The notes under the pieces: model-generated
What the model saw: only the letters and a program-made list of their open reading frames with translations
What the model was told of the DNA's origin: nothing
Databases searched by the model: none
From: Meloidogyne chitwoodi
Lineage: Eukaryota > Nematoda > Chromadorea > Rhabditida > Meloidogynidae
Length of the DNA stretch: 64,000 bases
Reading direction: 5' to 3'
NCBI GenBank assembly: GCA_015183035.1
Contig: JACZZP010000009.1
Span: forward strand, 2,387,024 to 2,451,023
Position numbers and translations under genes: made by a program
Shown: positions 42,401 through 56,500 of the stretch, piece by piece
Layout: each line of letters opens with the position of its first letter
Numbering within the stretch: position 1 is the stretch's first letter

Positions 42401-45400
42401 TCAGCTCGTTGTGACAAGTCGAATGGTATACATTTCCACTCTCGGACAGGCGCTAGTTGAGCCCAAATATTGTCTTATTTAAGAGTGTGGGAACTGAAAT
42501 TTTGTCGTTGACTTCTTTTATAAGGAAACCTAAAAGGACGGGTTAACGGATATTATACCTATATTCTAGTGAAATTATAAGCTATTTCATGTGTATTCAA
42601 ATATAGCTAATTATTATTTAAATTTTAAAAAGTTGAGTGTGGATGCGGAGAAGGATCTGAGGATGAACAAACTTTCTCATGTACAGAGAAACTTTGTAAT
42701 AATAAAGAACTTATGACAAAGAAATTATTTTGTTTTGCAAAAGACGGACATGAATCTGAAACAAAAAGAATGAAAAAGGAATGCAAAAAAGAATGTGGTG
42801 TTTCTCGAAAACAAAATGGAGATTGTTTGTTTAAAAATATAAATAAATAAATAAATTAATTTAGTGCACCAAGGTTGTTGGGGATGTAATCCAGCTAATG
42901 CTAATCAAGAGAAATGTTTTTCATGTAAAACATCTTTTTGCAATGAAGAAAGACATGTGGATAATGTTTGTTTGAAAAATAATCGCAAAACATGTTTTAC
43001 ACCATATAATGGTTATTGTTTTGTAGAAAAAACAAAAACAAATGAAGGTATTTATTTAAATCGGTTTATATGTTTTTTAAATAATAAAATTATTATTTAA
43101 AGTTTTATTTTATAATATTTTTTGTTTAGACCGAAAAGTTTTCTAGACTTTTTAATGGAAACATAAAAACACTATTTAATTTTTATAATTTTAGTTTATT
43201 ATGGCTGTGGAGAATGTCCATCCAAAGCATGTAAATCATGTAAAGAAAATCTATGCAATGATGGAAAAAATTTTCCCTATTTTTGTTTGGGTAAATATGG
43301 AAATGTTAAAGAATGTTCTAAGCCAGAATGTTATATTGATAAAGGTTTGTATTATTTTAATTTTTGATTTAAATATTTTAATTTACCAAAATAGATTATT
43401 AAAATAAAATATTTATTATAATTTAATTTTAGATTCAAATGCTGGTTGTGCTGAAGAACATAATGAAAAAATACCATTTGTATTATGTAATACTCCACTA
43501 TGTAATACTAAAGAATTATTTGACAAAGCTTTATTTTGTTTGGACTCAGATAATTCAAAACCAAAAAAGTTAACAACTGAATGCAAACAAGAATGTGGTG
43601 TTGCTCGAAACCAAAATGGAGATTGTTTGTTTGAAATCAATAAATAAATAAATTATTTACTTTAGTGAGCCAAGGCTGCTGGCCATGTACACCTGCTTAT
43701 GCTTCAACAGAGAAATGTTTTTCATGTAAAGAAAATTATTGCAATGAACAAAAACTTGTTGATAATCAATGTTTTGAAAGTAATGGCAAAATGTGTTTAA
43801 CACCATATAATAAACATTGTTTTGTAGAGAGAATAAAAACAAATAAAAGTTTGTTTTTAATATAATCAAAGTGTATATAATTCTAACATTTATAATCATT
43901 CTCATTTGAAAAGGATTTCTATAAACATTGGTATCAATTATTTACTTTTTTTAATTTAAGTTAACCAAGGATGTGGGGACTGTCCATCTAAAGAATGCAT
44001 AAACTGTATAGGAAATCTATGCAATGATGGAAAGGATTTAAAATATTATTGTTTAGATTCTAATGGAGAAAGTTTAAAATGTGATAAACCAGAATGTCAT
44101 ATTTACAAAGTTGAGTAAATTATAATTTTTTTAATTTTTTTTTCTAAAATAGCATGCGTTTTCAGTCTTTCCAAACCCTATCATTCAAAAATAAAAGAAT
44201 TATTTTAATATTTTTAGATATAATTAAAGAAACAAGTTTATCAAAATTTAAAGCAAATTGTGGAAAATGTCTATCAAATAATATTCCCTGCAGAACATGT
44301 ATTCAAAAATTTTGCAATACTGAAAAATTCTTTACTGAAGTATATTATTGTTGGACTAAAGAAAACATTGTTGAAGAATGTAATATTAAAAAACACAAGG
44401 AAATTTGTTATTATGCAGTTATAAATAATAAAACAAGTAAATTATTCAATTAAAATATTTATTTAAAATAATTTAAGTTGATCAAGGCTGTGGAAATAAA
44501 ACAGATTGGAAAGAAAACAATGTTTTAGCTGTTAAATGCAATCAAAACATTTGCAATACTAAAAAATTCTTTGAAAATAGTCTTTTTTGTTTAATTAAAG
44601 GAAAACATGACAATGAATATTCTAAAAAGATATTAAAACAATGTAATAAAGAATGTTTTGTTCGAAGACATTCAGATGGAAAATGTTTGCTTAAAACAAA
44701 TAATTTAATTTTTATAAAAACATTTAAGTGGAACAAGGTTGTGGAAAATGTCAAACAAAGGAATCACCAACAAAATGCAAAACATGTAATAAAACAAATT
44801 TTTGTAATGAAGAAAATCTAGTTGACAAACATTGTGGGGAAGATAATGAAAAAACATGTAAAACTAAATTTGACACTCCTTGTTATTTAGGGAGAACAGA
44901 AACAAATAAAGGTTTTAAATAAATTTAATTATTTTCAAAATTTTTAAAATTAAAGTTAAAAAAGGATGTGGATCTTGTCCTTTTTCAAATTGTAAAGAAT
45001 GTAAAGGACATCGCTGTAATGGTGGAGAACCTCCTTTTTATTGTTTGGGTGATTCCGCAATTTATAAGGAATGTAAAAATAGAAATTGTTATATTGCCAA
45101 AATTGAAGAACAAAGTGAAGGTATTTTTAATGAAATATTGGAAAAATATTTTAATATTTAAATGCTAAAATTAGCGAAAATTTATTAGAAAAATTCCCAA
45201 TTTTCTCCCTACTTGTTAATTTGGCTATGTACTTTTTAAACTTTAATTTTTAAAATAAAGCTAATTTTTAAACTTATTTTTTAAATTTTAGTTTATATTT
45301 TTATATAAATTTTAAAAAAAGTTATGATGAAATAACCAAATGTAAGGGTAAGATAAAGGCAGAGAGCGCAGAGTAGGTTATCTTTCTCTTTGCATTTCAG

Positions 45401-46438
45401 AGCATCTTTAATAAATATTTTTTAATAAATCATTTAAATGTTTGTTTAAAATTGACTTAATTTTTAAATTATAAAAAATTAAATAAAATTAAAATATAAT
45501 TATTTTAAGGCAATAAAGTAGAACAATTTAATTATGATTGTGGAGAATGTCCTTCAGATATTCTCGATTTATCTAAATATATCAAAACTAATGACACTTT
45601 TCTCATCAAAAAATTAAAGAAAATAAACATGACAAATGTTCAATGTGCTCAATGTAATAACAGTCCAAACTGTAATTCAGATCCTTTCTTTAAAAACAAT
45701 TGTTTTGTTGGGAAAAGAATGTTAATAAATGGAAACCAAACAAGGGAAACAGAGTTTGTGAGAAAGGAACATGTTTTATTGGGGTTGACAATCAATTAAT
45801 TGGTATATAAATAATTAAATATTATTTTGAAATTAAATTATTTAAAGGTTTAGTTCAAGGCTGCGGTAAATGTTCAGATCATAAAAATTTAAAAAAATGT
45901 AGTAATTGTGCCACTTTCCTTTGTAATGATGAAACAATACTTCCACCTCCTATTATGTGTTTACATCTTACTGCTCATTTTCAACCTTATAAAATGAGAG
46001 AGAAAAAATGTCACCATGTTTTTGAAAGTTGTTATATTGCAAGAGATGTATTTGGGAGAGGTTAAAATATTTTTTTTAAATTTATTTTAATTTTAATTAT
46101 TATTTTAAGCTGAACAAAATTGTGGTGATTGCCCTTCAAAATATCAAATATGTCAAAATTGTAATAAAACTAATTTTTGTAATAATAAAACATTATTACT
46201 TTTACAAACAACAATAAAAACATCAAAAACAATAATTGAAAAAACAACAACAGATAATACTTTTAAAACAACTAAAACAACAACATTTGAAAAACAAACA
46301 AAAACAAATAAAATTACAACAAAACAACATTTAATAACTCCAAAATCATCAGCTAAATCTAATTTATATTTAATAGAGTTTACAACTATAATTATTTATT
46401 TAATTATTATTTATGTTGTTTTTGGTCTTTTAATTTAA
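39441..46438 (+). CDS. Gene B: tandem LU-like domain surface protein, 16 exons, frame broken near 45696
   Basis: Paralogue of gene A. Exons: 39441-39482, 40011-40146, 40331-40525, 42633-42824, 42865-43047, 43195-43344, 43433-43624, 43666-43848, 43961-44114, 44153-44436, 44478-44684, 44729-44911, 44956-45120, 45510-45802, 45848-46060 and 46110-46438. Exons 1-9 match A exons 1-9, and the last seven match A exons 21-23 or 26 and 27-30. About a dozen middle exons of A are absent. The signal peptide, about 14 LU-like domains, Thr-rich stalk and hydrophobic tail are as in A. The first donor is GC (gtg|gcatgt). In exon 14 an A-run has five A's where A has six, shifting the frame to a stop about 100 bp later and losing the stalk and anchor unless this is a sequence error. 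Confidence 0.7.
40945..41640. repeat. Long inverted repeat in intron 3 of gene B
   Basis: Arms around gactttaaaccgagttatag, tttcagtctttaggagcg and ggtatcaatgaatag are mirrored at 41420-41640. The centre holds purine-rich agagagaaaagaaag tracts. No coding capacity; a foldback transposon is likely. Confidence 0.65.
41862..42478. mobile_element. R1-family element, best-preserved copy
   Basis: Arms of about 200 bp (gtccgagagtggaaat, cattcgacttgtc, gccgagatacagac, aaccatagggggga) are inverted at both ends around the common core (gatagctcattcgataggtc, ggagcccatccctggttgg). No transposase frame. Lies in intron 3 of gene B. Confidence 0.65.
45140..45430. repeat. Dispersed repeat arm (gcagagagcgcagag family), gene B
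   Basis: Same insert and position as 37500-37790 in the paralogous intron. Confidence 0.7.
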
Positions 46439-46727
46439 TTAAAAAGTGTGGATATTTTTTAAGAAATTAATTAAATATATTTTTTTAATTTATTTTTAAA
46501 CATTTAATAATTTAAATAAAATATTTGACAAATTTGATGAATTTACTAATCTTTCTTGTGATATATTTTTATGATAAAAAGTTTATTTTTAATTTTTTGT
46601 GTATAAATTTTTTGTATTATAAGTAAATTATTCCACTAACTAAGGAAGATTTAATTTAAAAAAATAAATTCTGTTATGTTATTCGGAACTTTAAGTAAAA
46701 GACAATTAATTTTATTATTGTACTTTT

Positions 46728-47395
46728 GGCTCTACCTTAGGACATGCGTCCCATCAAAGTATATGCGTCCCAAAATTAGTATATGCGTCCCATCAAAGTA
46801 TATGCGTCCCATTAGTAAAAAAGTATTTTTCATAATTATTTTATGTTATTGCCTTGCTTAAGGGCCACCCAAAAATCGAAAAACCATAGGGGGAGTAAGC
46901 TCGTTTTTGGGGTGAACAATTCGATTATACAAATGATAGCTAATTCGAAAGAGCTCTTCGATACCTATCGAATACGACCAACAATGTCGAGATTGAACGA
47001 TTATGAACAAAGTTATGAAGGATCGAAGTTTGCTGGAAACACGCCAAACTAGGCTCTATTGGGAGTGTTTTATCACTTCTTCATTTGGGCGCCCATGGCT
47101 GGTTGTCTTTTGGTACGTGCGTTAATCTACTGCGCAAATTAAAACAAAATAATTAATTCGTGAAAATAATTTAAAAGCAGCCGCGGTAATCACATAGAGT
47201 AGCTTACTCCCCCCTATGGTTTTTCGATTTTTCGGGTCTGTATCTCGGTTCATAAATTTTTCCTAGAAATAAAATTTATATATTCGTACTCAGCTCGACG
47301 AGAGGAATCGAATAGTATGTATTACATGTTTTTAGCTCGGACCCGATATACTAAAGAACAGTTCTTTGATGGGACGCATATACTAAGGTAGAGCC
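46728..47395. mobile_element. R1/hAT-like element with perfect 8-bp TSD and tandem subterminal words
   Basis: Ends ggctctaccttag are inverted and flanked by gtactttt at 46720-46727 and 47396-47403. The left end holds four copies of a tatatgcgtccc word; the right end holds one. The inner part is the R1 core. This gives the R1 family a superfamily: the 8-bp duplication suggests hAT. Confidence 0.75.
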
Positions 47396-47594
47396 GTACT
47401 TTTAATATTTTTATTTTAAAATTATTAATAAAGGGAGGTAATTAAGAAAAATTATTTTTTAAAAATTGCCAAATTTATTTTAAACTTTGAAGAAGAAAAA
47501 AAAGTAAATTTATTTAAATTTTATTTAATAAAGCTGTGATTTTGTTACATAGATATCGTTAAATAAATAAATAAATTTTAAAATTAAATTATAT

Positions 47595-50500
47595 TCACTT
47601 TCCTTTAGTTTTTTCTTGATGAATTATATATCCTGAATCTGTGACATAAATCCATTCACCCTCAGGATTTTCCCAAAACATCCGAGGTTCTTTAAAACCT
47701 TCGACATTCTGAAAATAAATAATATAATTTTTAAACCATCTTTTTTAATTATCTAAAAAAATATTAAATAATAGACTAATATTTCTGACATTATTTATAA
47801 AAATGATAAGGTTGACATATTATTTTAATATCTTTTTAACAATTACCATGCACTTGAAACACGCATCATAATTGCAATCTGGATTTGGATTCGAATCTTC
47901 AACACATGAGTTTCGAACAAAGTATACACCATTAACCTTTAAAATAATTTATTTATAATTTAGAACAATAAAATCACTTGATATTGATTTAGTCGATTGA
48001 CAGTAATACAAATACTTGGTCCATACTTTGGTGGAGCTAAGAAATACTTTCCTCCGACTTTAATATGTAAACGTGTGTCAGGTATTGAAGAATCTTTATT
48101 ATACATTGACTCTTGAGCAGCTTTACAGGAAGATGATTCACTGAGGGGAGGAAGTTCTAAATATAAAATATATTTAATTTTATTAATAATAAATCATTGA
48201 CAATAGTAAAATTTATTTTACTTATTCTTCCTTTGCTATATTAACTTGTTTAAAAACAATAGTAATACTGCCAACGGTAAATGTGTAGTTGGCTATCCAC
48301 CTGTACGCAAAGAACATTTGCAGTTTGCAAGCGCTCTTTGCATTTTTGGCGTTAGGAAAGACGCTCTCTCATTTTTCCTTCTCTATAACAGTATGCCTTT
48401 TGGCATATAGAGAGAAAAAGGGAAAATAAAAATAATTAAGTGAAAATATATTTATTTTTTAAATGATCAAAGTAGTCTTCAATAATCAGAAACCTTGTGG
48501 ATATTCAATAATTAAAATTTGATTTTTTCCTTGATTCAATATCGAGAGTTTGATCAATAGAATCCAGAATTTTTTTGAGAAATTATTAGTTGGACAAGAA
48601 AAGGACGTATTGGAAGTTTAATGAAAATGTTTAAAAAAATTCTATTATGTACATATTATACTTAAAAACAAAGACATGTCCCAAATTTATAATCTTTGAT
48701 CATTTAAAAAATAAATATATTTTCACTTAATTATTTTTATTTTCCCTTTTTCTCTCTATATGCCAAAAGGCATACTGTTATAGAGAAGGAAAAATGAGAG
48801 AGCGTCTTTCCTAACGCCTAAAATGCAAAGAGCGCTTGCAAACTGCAAATGTTCTTTGCGTACAGGTGGATAGCCAACTACACATTTACCACTGCCAACT
48901 CCTGTTTTCCGTAAATTAGTAATTCACAACGATTTTTGGGTTTGGAATTTACGATTCCCTAAAATCTTCTATGGTAACCACAAAAAACTTCCCTTTTTAT
49001 CAAGCCTTTAATGTTTAAATTAATATTATTGATATTGGATGAGTCATTTACTCTTCTTCGTTTTTAAAGGGAAACAAACACCTTACTATTACCATAAATT
49101 CATTAAAATAGTAATTATTTAATTTAAAATAATTAATTAAAATTAAATAATATACCTAATTGATAACTAATGTCAACTTCCCCAATCGAACCCTTTTTCA
49201 TAATTAAAATATCTGTGTCTACTTCTGCACTAATAGACAAAGGCATTATTGAATAACTGCAGCAAATCCTAGCTCCTTAAATAAATTTAAAATAATAAAT
49301 TTAAAAAAAATTAAAAACCAGATATTGATTTATCATTTAGATGTTTAATTTCAATATAATCCACATCACAAGGATGGGAACATTCAAAATCTTTTATAGA
49401 CTCAATATGTATTAACATTCTCTTTGCCTTTATTGACTTTTTTGTTAACTTTTTTGCCTAAAAAAATTAAAAATAATCACAAATACTAATTTAATTAATT
49501 AATTAATTTACCTGAATCACAAAAAAGCAATTTTCCCGTCTTTTCTCAGCTTCAATGGAAAAAGATTGTTTATTAATATTAGCTGTTAATTTATTTATTT
49601 TACAATCATCATCTAAAAATATTAAATTTTTAAACAAATATATTTTAATATTTTACATTTAAATTCAGTGCAATGCTTTCCATCATGTCCTTTTGGGCAT
49701 CTACATTTACAATCTTTTAATGGGTCTGGATATCCCCCATTTCTACATTTACCATAATCTAATTCATATTCATCTACATAACAATTATAATTAATTGAGT
49801 TAGAAGGAAGAAAGTTATGAGTATTAATTGAAGTACCTAAATAATTATTTAAATTACTATTAATAATTTTATCTCACAATAAAGCTTATTGAGTAATTTA
49901 ATATCTTTAAATGAAGGTCCATCATTTTGTCCCATTGTATTTTGGTATTGATGCATTAATGCAACCATTGCATATTGACTAAATTAATATTATTTATTTA
50001 TTTTAATAATTGTTTTACCTTATGTCGATATTAATTTTTTCATGAGACGGTGGATAATGCATAATTGAACCAAAATCATAAGGCATTTCGAAATTTAATG
50101 TTTTAAATATATCAAATTGAGACTGCCAACCCTTAATTTAATTAAATTATTTTTGGCAGTTTTACTACATATAAACTTACTGTAACAATATTATCATAAT
50201 GAATCCAAACAGATTCATTACGATCAGAACGGCTCTGTTCATGTTTAAAGCCCAATGCGTGTATAACTTCATGTACAACAATTGCAACCTTAAGAAAAAA
50301 TTTTAAGTTGATAAAAATGTCGATCCCGGGAAATTGGAATTTCTTAACTCGAAAAATGCTTTTGTTGTTTTGTAAGGTTTATTTTTCTTATTTAACTAAA
50401 TTTTATATTTATGATAATTTTAGGCGTAAGATGAGAATTCTGAATAGGTGCATGTTTATGTTTTTTTCTTGTATTTAATTTATTCTATTTCAAATATTTA

Positions 50501-53500
50501 ATATGAAATATTTTTTACATGATTGAACTCTTGCCAGCTAACATAAACTCTTTGTATAAGTTGCTTGTTTGATATTCCAAGAATATACACAAAGCAACAA
50601 CGAGTATGTTTAAACAATAGACGATGTTTATTTTTGTATTTATCAGAGCCTTGTGGGATTTGTTCAAATTTTATACATGTTAGTTGGCTGGAATATTTAA
50701 ATTTTATATAAATATATATTACAATAAATTTAATAAAGTTGAACTTTGTTATACCGACATCTAAAATTAACACCTAAACGCTAAATATACACTCCGTTTC
50801 AACAGTATATAGCATGGATGGGCAAAATTGGAAAATAAATCCGAAATAAAATGTAAAAAAATAAAAACCGAAATACGATATCCGAAATAAAAATGTCTAA
50901 AAAACCCGAACACTTCCGAAACCAGAAATCCGAAACTTGCCCATCCCTGGTATATAGCCACCTAATTTTCTTCTAGATTTTTATGTTATTCTATTGTTAT
51001 ATGAGTTTTGATTAATTTAGATTATTTGTAAAAAAATTTTAAAGTTCTCATAGAGATATTTTTATGAATGTTTACGAACAAAAATAATGGAATATCGAAG
51101 GTACTAGCAATTAATGCATTCCAAAATTATATAGCCACTTTTAGTTTACCTACTTAGAATTTTGAAAAAAATCAAAAAATTCTTATGAACTTAACTAGCG
51201 ATACTAAGTATAAATATAAAAAGAATTAAGTTCTACATTTTTTTATCATAAATATTTGAAAATCAAAAAATCAACTTAAAATAGGATTTTCGACCCCTTA
51301 ATGGTTGTATTAATTTTTTATTTTAAATTCATGTGGAGCTAAATTCAAATAAAGCTAATTTCCTTCAATTACTCCCATAAAATTAGTTTTTTAGTGCTTT
51401 CTGCATTGCGGTCATTGCTGTCAAAATATAATTTTTTTATAAAATGTTAAATCGCGGATCTTATAATAAATTTCAAGGGCTTCCAGATGAATATAAAATA
51501 AAAAATTAATACCAAACCGAAGAGGGTCAAAATATTTTTTTAAATAAAATACCCCTATTTTCTGTTGATTTTAAGGTTTCGAGATTTCTATGTAAAAAAT
51601 GTTAGGGACTTTATTCTTTTTACATTTCTACTTGGTATTGCTAATTATGTTTACAGAAATTTTTGTGGATTTTTTTAACATTTTAAATAGGTAAAATTGA
51701 GTGTCTATATACCTTTGGAACGATTAAAATCGAGTATACTTTGATATTCAGTGATTTCTATTCGTATACATTCATAACTCATAAAAAATATTAGAACTTT
51801 AAAATTTTTATAAATAATCCAAATCAATCAAATCTCGTATAAAAATGGAATAATATAAAAATCCAGAAAAAATTAGGTGACTACTTATATATCAGGGGTG
51901 TGCCTCGTCTCGTATTTTTAAAATTCAATTCAGCACACCCTTGCTATATATGTACTTTTGGAACGGAGTGTATATATAGAAAAATATTAAAATCTTTCGA
52001 CTATATTCGATTCCATATAAAATATCTTCAGCACTTTAACATGCAGATTTAATTGTATGATTTTATAAAAATATATTAAATTTCTGATTAAAACTACCTT
52101 AATATTCTCAGAGCTTCTATTATATTTTCACTCCATTCATCTAAAAAATTCTTCTAAAATAAAATAATTTAAGTAAACCTTCCTCATATGTTGAAAACTC
52201 ATAATATATAGGCATTGGCCACAAAATTGACATATTCCTTTCATTATCATCTAATAATTGTCTTTTAACCCGTCTTTGTCCATTAGCATTATTTTTACAA
52301 CCTAATAATTATGAAAGAAGAGAATTAGACACGTTTTCTCAATTTTAGATAGAAAGTACTCCTATATTTCACTCAACGTTTTATTAGGAAGAATTATGAA
52401 ATATAGATTAATTTATCTTAATTTGCCCTTTCAGATAAATTAAAAGTTTAGGCGTAATAAAATAGATTAAAAGTCCGCTAAGATTAATAAAACGGGAAAT
52501 AATTTATAATAAAGTTGAAACATTACATTTAAGTTGTTTTTCTGTCATTTCCATGACGTCCTCGTAATCCAACAAAATATCACCACTAGCAATAAATTCT
52601 GTATTTTCACAGCCAGGAATCCTTCTATCAGAATCACGTATTTGAGGTAAAGTATCATTGTTTATATCTCGTTTTTTTCGAGTTTCAGGAAGAACTTTTA
52701 GTCGATCATCAGTCTAGAATATTTAAATAATTAGCGTTAATTAATGGAATTTTACGATAGATGGTGGTCTAGGTTCTCGTCCACATGGACATTTATCATA
52801 TAATTCCATTAAATGCTCATATGCAGTCTTAAGTTTATTGTATTCTTCTAGACCAAGCATATCACAATGGTTATCTGGACGTATATACTGAATATTTATC
52901 AGATTGATAAACTTATTTAAAGATTTAATGCAATAACTCACACAGCTAAATTGTTTTTCCATAGTTTTATTATTTAGACGCAAATCTACAGTGCTGCCAC
53001 AAGATTTGTCTGGTACAGAATTAATTTCAAAGTCTGTAGTTGACAAAAGTTTTCCTTCCTTATTTAGATCAGAAGAAATCATTGCTATCGCACCTCCCTG
53101 GAATTAAAATTTTTTTTTAGATAAAGAGGAGGACACTTCTGTTTCGGGACACGCCCGACTAGGCGCCGGCCGACTGACCGCAAGTAGTCTCTAGTTTCCA
53201 CCTTATCTCTAATTCTCTTCATTAGATATACTATTGCGCGTCCAGTCGGCCGGCGCCTAATCGGCCAGCGCCTAGTCGGGTTGTACCCCTCTGTTTTATT
53301 AAAATTATTTACCTCATTTACAATCTCCTGAATACTTTTATGCTCAAAATTTGAAAGAATAGAACGTCCATAATTATAAATATTTTTATTCATTTCGTCA
53401 TTTAAAATCAAAAAATTCAATCCATTATCTCCAAATTGTAAAGAAAATAATAAAACTCTACTTTTTACTGCACGATAAAAGCCATATTCATTTACTGTCC

Positions 53501-56500
53501 CATGCGCTTTAATTGTTTTGCTAAACTCAATTCTAAAACAAAGAATTTAAAAAAAACATGGATAACCATGAAAAATATTTAAAATTCCCTTTACATTTGT
53601 TTTGAAAAAGAGAATCCAATAATAACATTAACACCAAAAGTAATCCAATAATCTTTTTCCAACTCTTCAAATCCAATTCTTGTTGCGCTAATTCTGAATT
53701 CTATTCCATGTTTTTCAATATTAATTTCTATTCTTATAACAAGAATTTGCATATTTACTTTCTTCAATGTTTTTAATCTGAAATGATAATTTGTATAATA
53801 ATAAAATTGATTTCAAATAAGTTTCAACTACAGATTTTGTGGAATATACTTCTATAAGGTGCTCAATAAATAAGGGTTAAATCTCATATTAAATTATACC
53901 ATTGATAATCTAAGGCCATAGGTCCCCTCTATTGTTTTTTCAATTTTCAAGAACATATATCTTATCTAATAGACATGCTTTCCCCTACCATTTGATCGAC
54001 TTAGTTTTCAGAAAGCTTTCGAAAGAAAGTTCACATTACCCGATCTAATAATAAACAAAAACACTAATAAATTCTTTCTAAAACTTTGGGGAAACTGTAT
54101 CATTTGAGAGACGCTATTCTGCGGCGCTTAACTAAATTACGATAAAAAATGAAAAGTTCCAACATTTTTAATTCGCTAAAAATTAAAAAAATATGGTAAA
54201 TTTTGCCTCATTTCCAAATTTTGGCACGTAACAGATTGATAAATTGACTGAATTCTAACTGAAAATAAAATTAATTAAAAATTGTATATTAGACTTTCGA
54301 TATTGAAAAAGCAGCGACTAAACTTACTTTCTCATTTTGTTTTCAGTGCCAGATGGGTGCTTACATATTTTATTATTATCAACTCCTTCATAACGTTGCT
54401 TTGTTGCTTCTTCACTATTACAGGCAAGATTGTACAAAGATGTTCGAAGCTCAATTTGATTTGTGACAAAATTTTGGTTATTGAAAAAAATTTTCTAAAA
54501 ATGAAATTAAATTAAAAAATAAATTAAATTTAAATTATAAATTGCCTACACATTTATCAGCATCTTCAACTTTATAATCATTAAATTTTAAAATTAAATG
54601 ACAAGATTTTTCTGGATATTCCATATTTTTTAAACGTTTTGGATATGAAAAGTCAATGTCCAATCCGAATAGAGAAATTGCTTCATTCTTTATTAAAAAT
54701 TAAAAAATAATTTTAGTGTCATAATTTTAAAATTGAACACCTAAACTCATAATTTTCTAACAAAATACTTTAATGAATTCTGACTCAAAAAACTTAGACA
54801 TGAATTATTCAATATTTTCCCCTCATTTAAAATAATTATTTACTCTTCTTTTATAATTGATGAATGAGAATACCGTAGTATATTAAAACTCTCATTCCTA
54901 AATTATTCTTATCATATTTCTCCCTCTATTTTTATATTATTCTTGGTATGATTGCTTTAATTATAAATAAACCCAGGAGAAAACATTTTTTTATAGTTTT
55001 TTCACACTAATTAAATTGTATTAAATCTCTCAAAATCATTTTAAAATATTTTATTAAAATTACCCCTTCAGCTATATTTTGAAGATTATTATTATTATTA
55101 TATTGTTGTTGTTGTTTTTGACCATTATTTTCGTTAAATAATAATTTTAATTTAAATATTGTATTTAAATTATAATCCAATTCATTTCCATTCATATCAA
55201 TTATTTTAGTAAATAATGTATTTTTTGTTCCAAATTTAATTGTAAAAATTGGAATTAATATATCTTTTTTAAATGGAGTTTTCCAATGACCGTTAGTTTT
55301 GTTTATTTGTCCAAATATTGTTAATGATTTTTCAAATGAGAAACTTGAAAAATAATTTTATTTATTTATTTATTTTTAAATGAAATGTTTATATATTTAA
55401 TATGAATTTTTTTTAATGAGACAGAGTTAAGCGAGATCACCGGTCGTGATTATTCTGATTTTTTCTGATTCCATTCCCGAGAAGTAATCCCTATCCCAAA
55501 ATATTCTGACCAGATACAGAATCAGAATCATTATTTATATTTAAATTTTCAATTATCCAATTTTTGGATGATATCCCAATCTTCTAAACCTTTTATTAGA
55601 CTAATCAATTCTTTAAATAAAATTTAATAAATTTTATTAATTTAACAGACCTTTTATAAGAATAAGAAAAGCCAAGTATTGCTTTAATTTTATAAACAAT
55701 GTATATTTATTTTCATTAAAATAAGGTACAAATTCAATTCGACGAGAACAGACACGCATTTCTAAACCATGTTGTTTTGGTTTGCTACATTTTCTACCAA
55801 ATCCACTATGTTTATTATTTTGAAGCTAAAATATTATATTTTAGAATTAAAATTAAATTATTTATTTTTTAATATTTAAAGACCTTAAACGAAAATCTAC
55901 TTTATCATTATCCAATTTTGAGTTGTAACAGAATTGAAATATTGACCACATTCCTCTTAAAATTAACGAAATAGAAATAATTTAAAAATTTATAAAAATA
56001 CTCTTCGCATTCTTTATTATAATTTTTATCAATTTCTTTGCATTCTTTATGAATATCATTACGATGTATTTTTTGGTAAATTCCAGGAAGGCAACCAAGT
56101 TCATAAATATTTGCATAAAGTTGTAATGTGTGAATATAGGATGATTTTTTTTCATAAAATTTCTAAAAATATAATTAAATATTTTTAACATTTATTTTTG
56201 GATAAAATAAAAAATAGATTGTTTTAATTTATGAGATTAATATTTAAATCCAACAATCCTCCTTCAGTGAGGGAATAAAAAAGCAACAACTGAACTTAAC
56301 TCTTCTTTTCATAATTTAGTCTACTACTGTACTTTTATTTTATTTAAAGTGACTAAAATCAGATGAAATAATTAATACCTTGTAAATTTAGATAATTTGT
56401 ATTTTTATGCTTTTTAGATTTACTTAAAATTAAATAAATTGATTACCTCATTTAATTTACATTTATTTATTAATTTCCAAAAAAATAATCGATTACTCGG

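Larger units (their letters stand above)
50790..51970. mobile_element. Tc1/mariner-like non-autonomous element with two nested hAT inserts
   Basis: Ends cactccgtttcaacagtata and the complement of ggaacggagtg are flanked by TA. The arms are long (about 250 bp) and inverted. Each arm is interrupted at almost the same place by a small insert (50813-50949 and 51893-51943). Lies in the 1.4-kb intron of the astacin domain. Confidence 0.75.

Noticed and set aside
52098..52153. A frameshift in the T-run at 52143-52148 of the astacin gene
   Set aside because: Using the acceptor ttttttag that ends at 52141 restores phase (exon 52140-52098), so no sequence error is needed.
53098..53312. Arg/Pro-rich protein segment read through 53145-53288
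   Set aside because: The segment is a hAT-like insert inside a GT-AG intron; splicing 53313 to 53097 keeps the frame.
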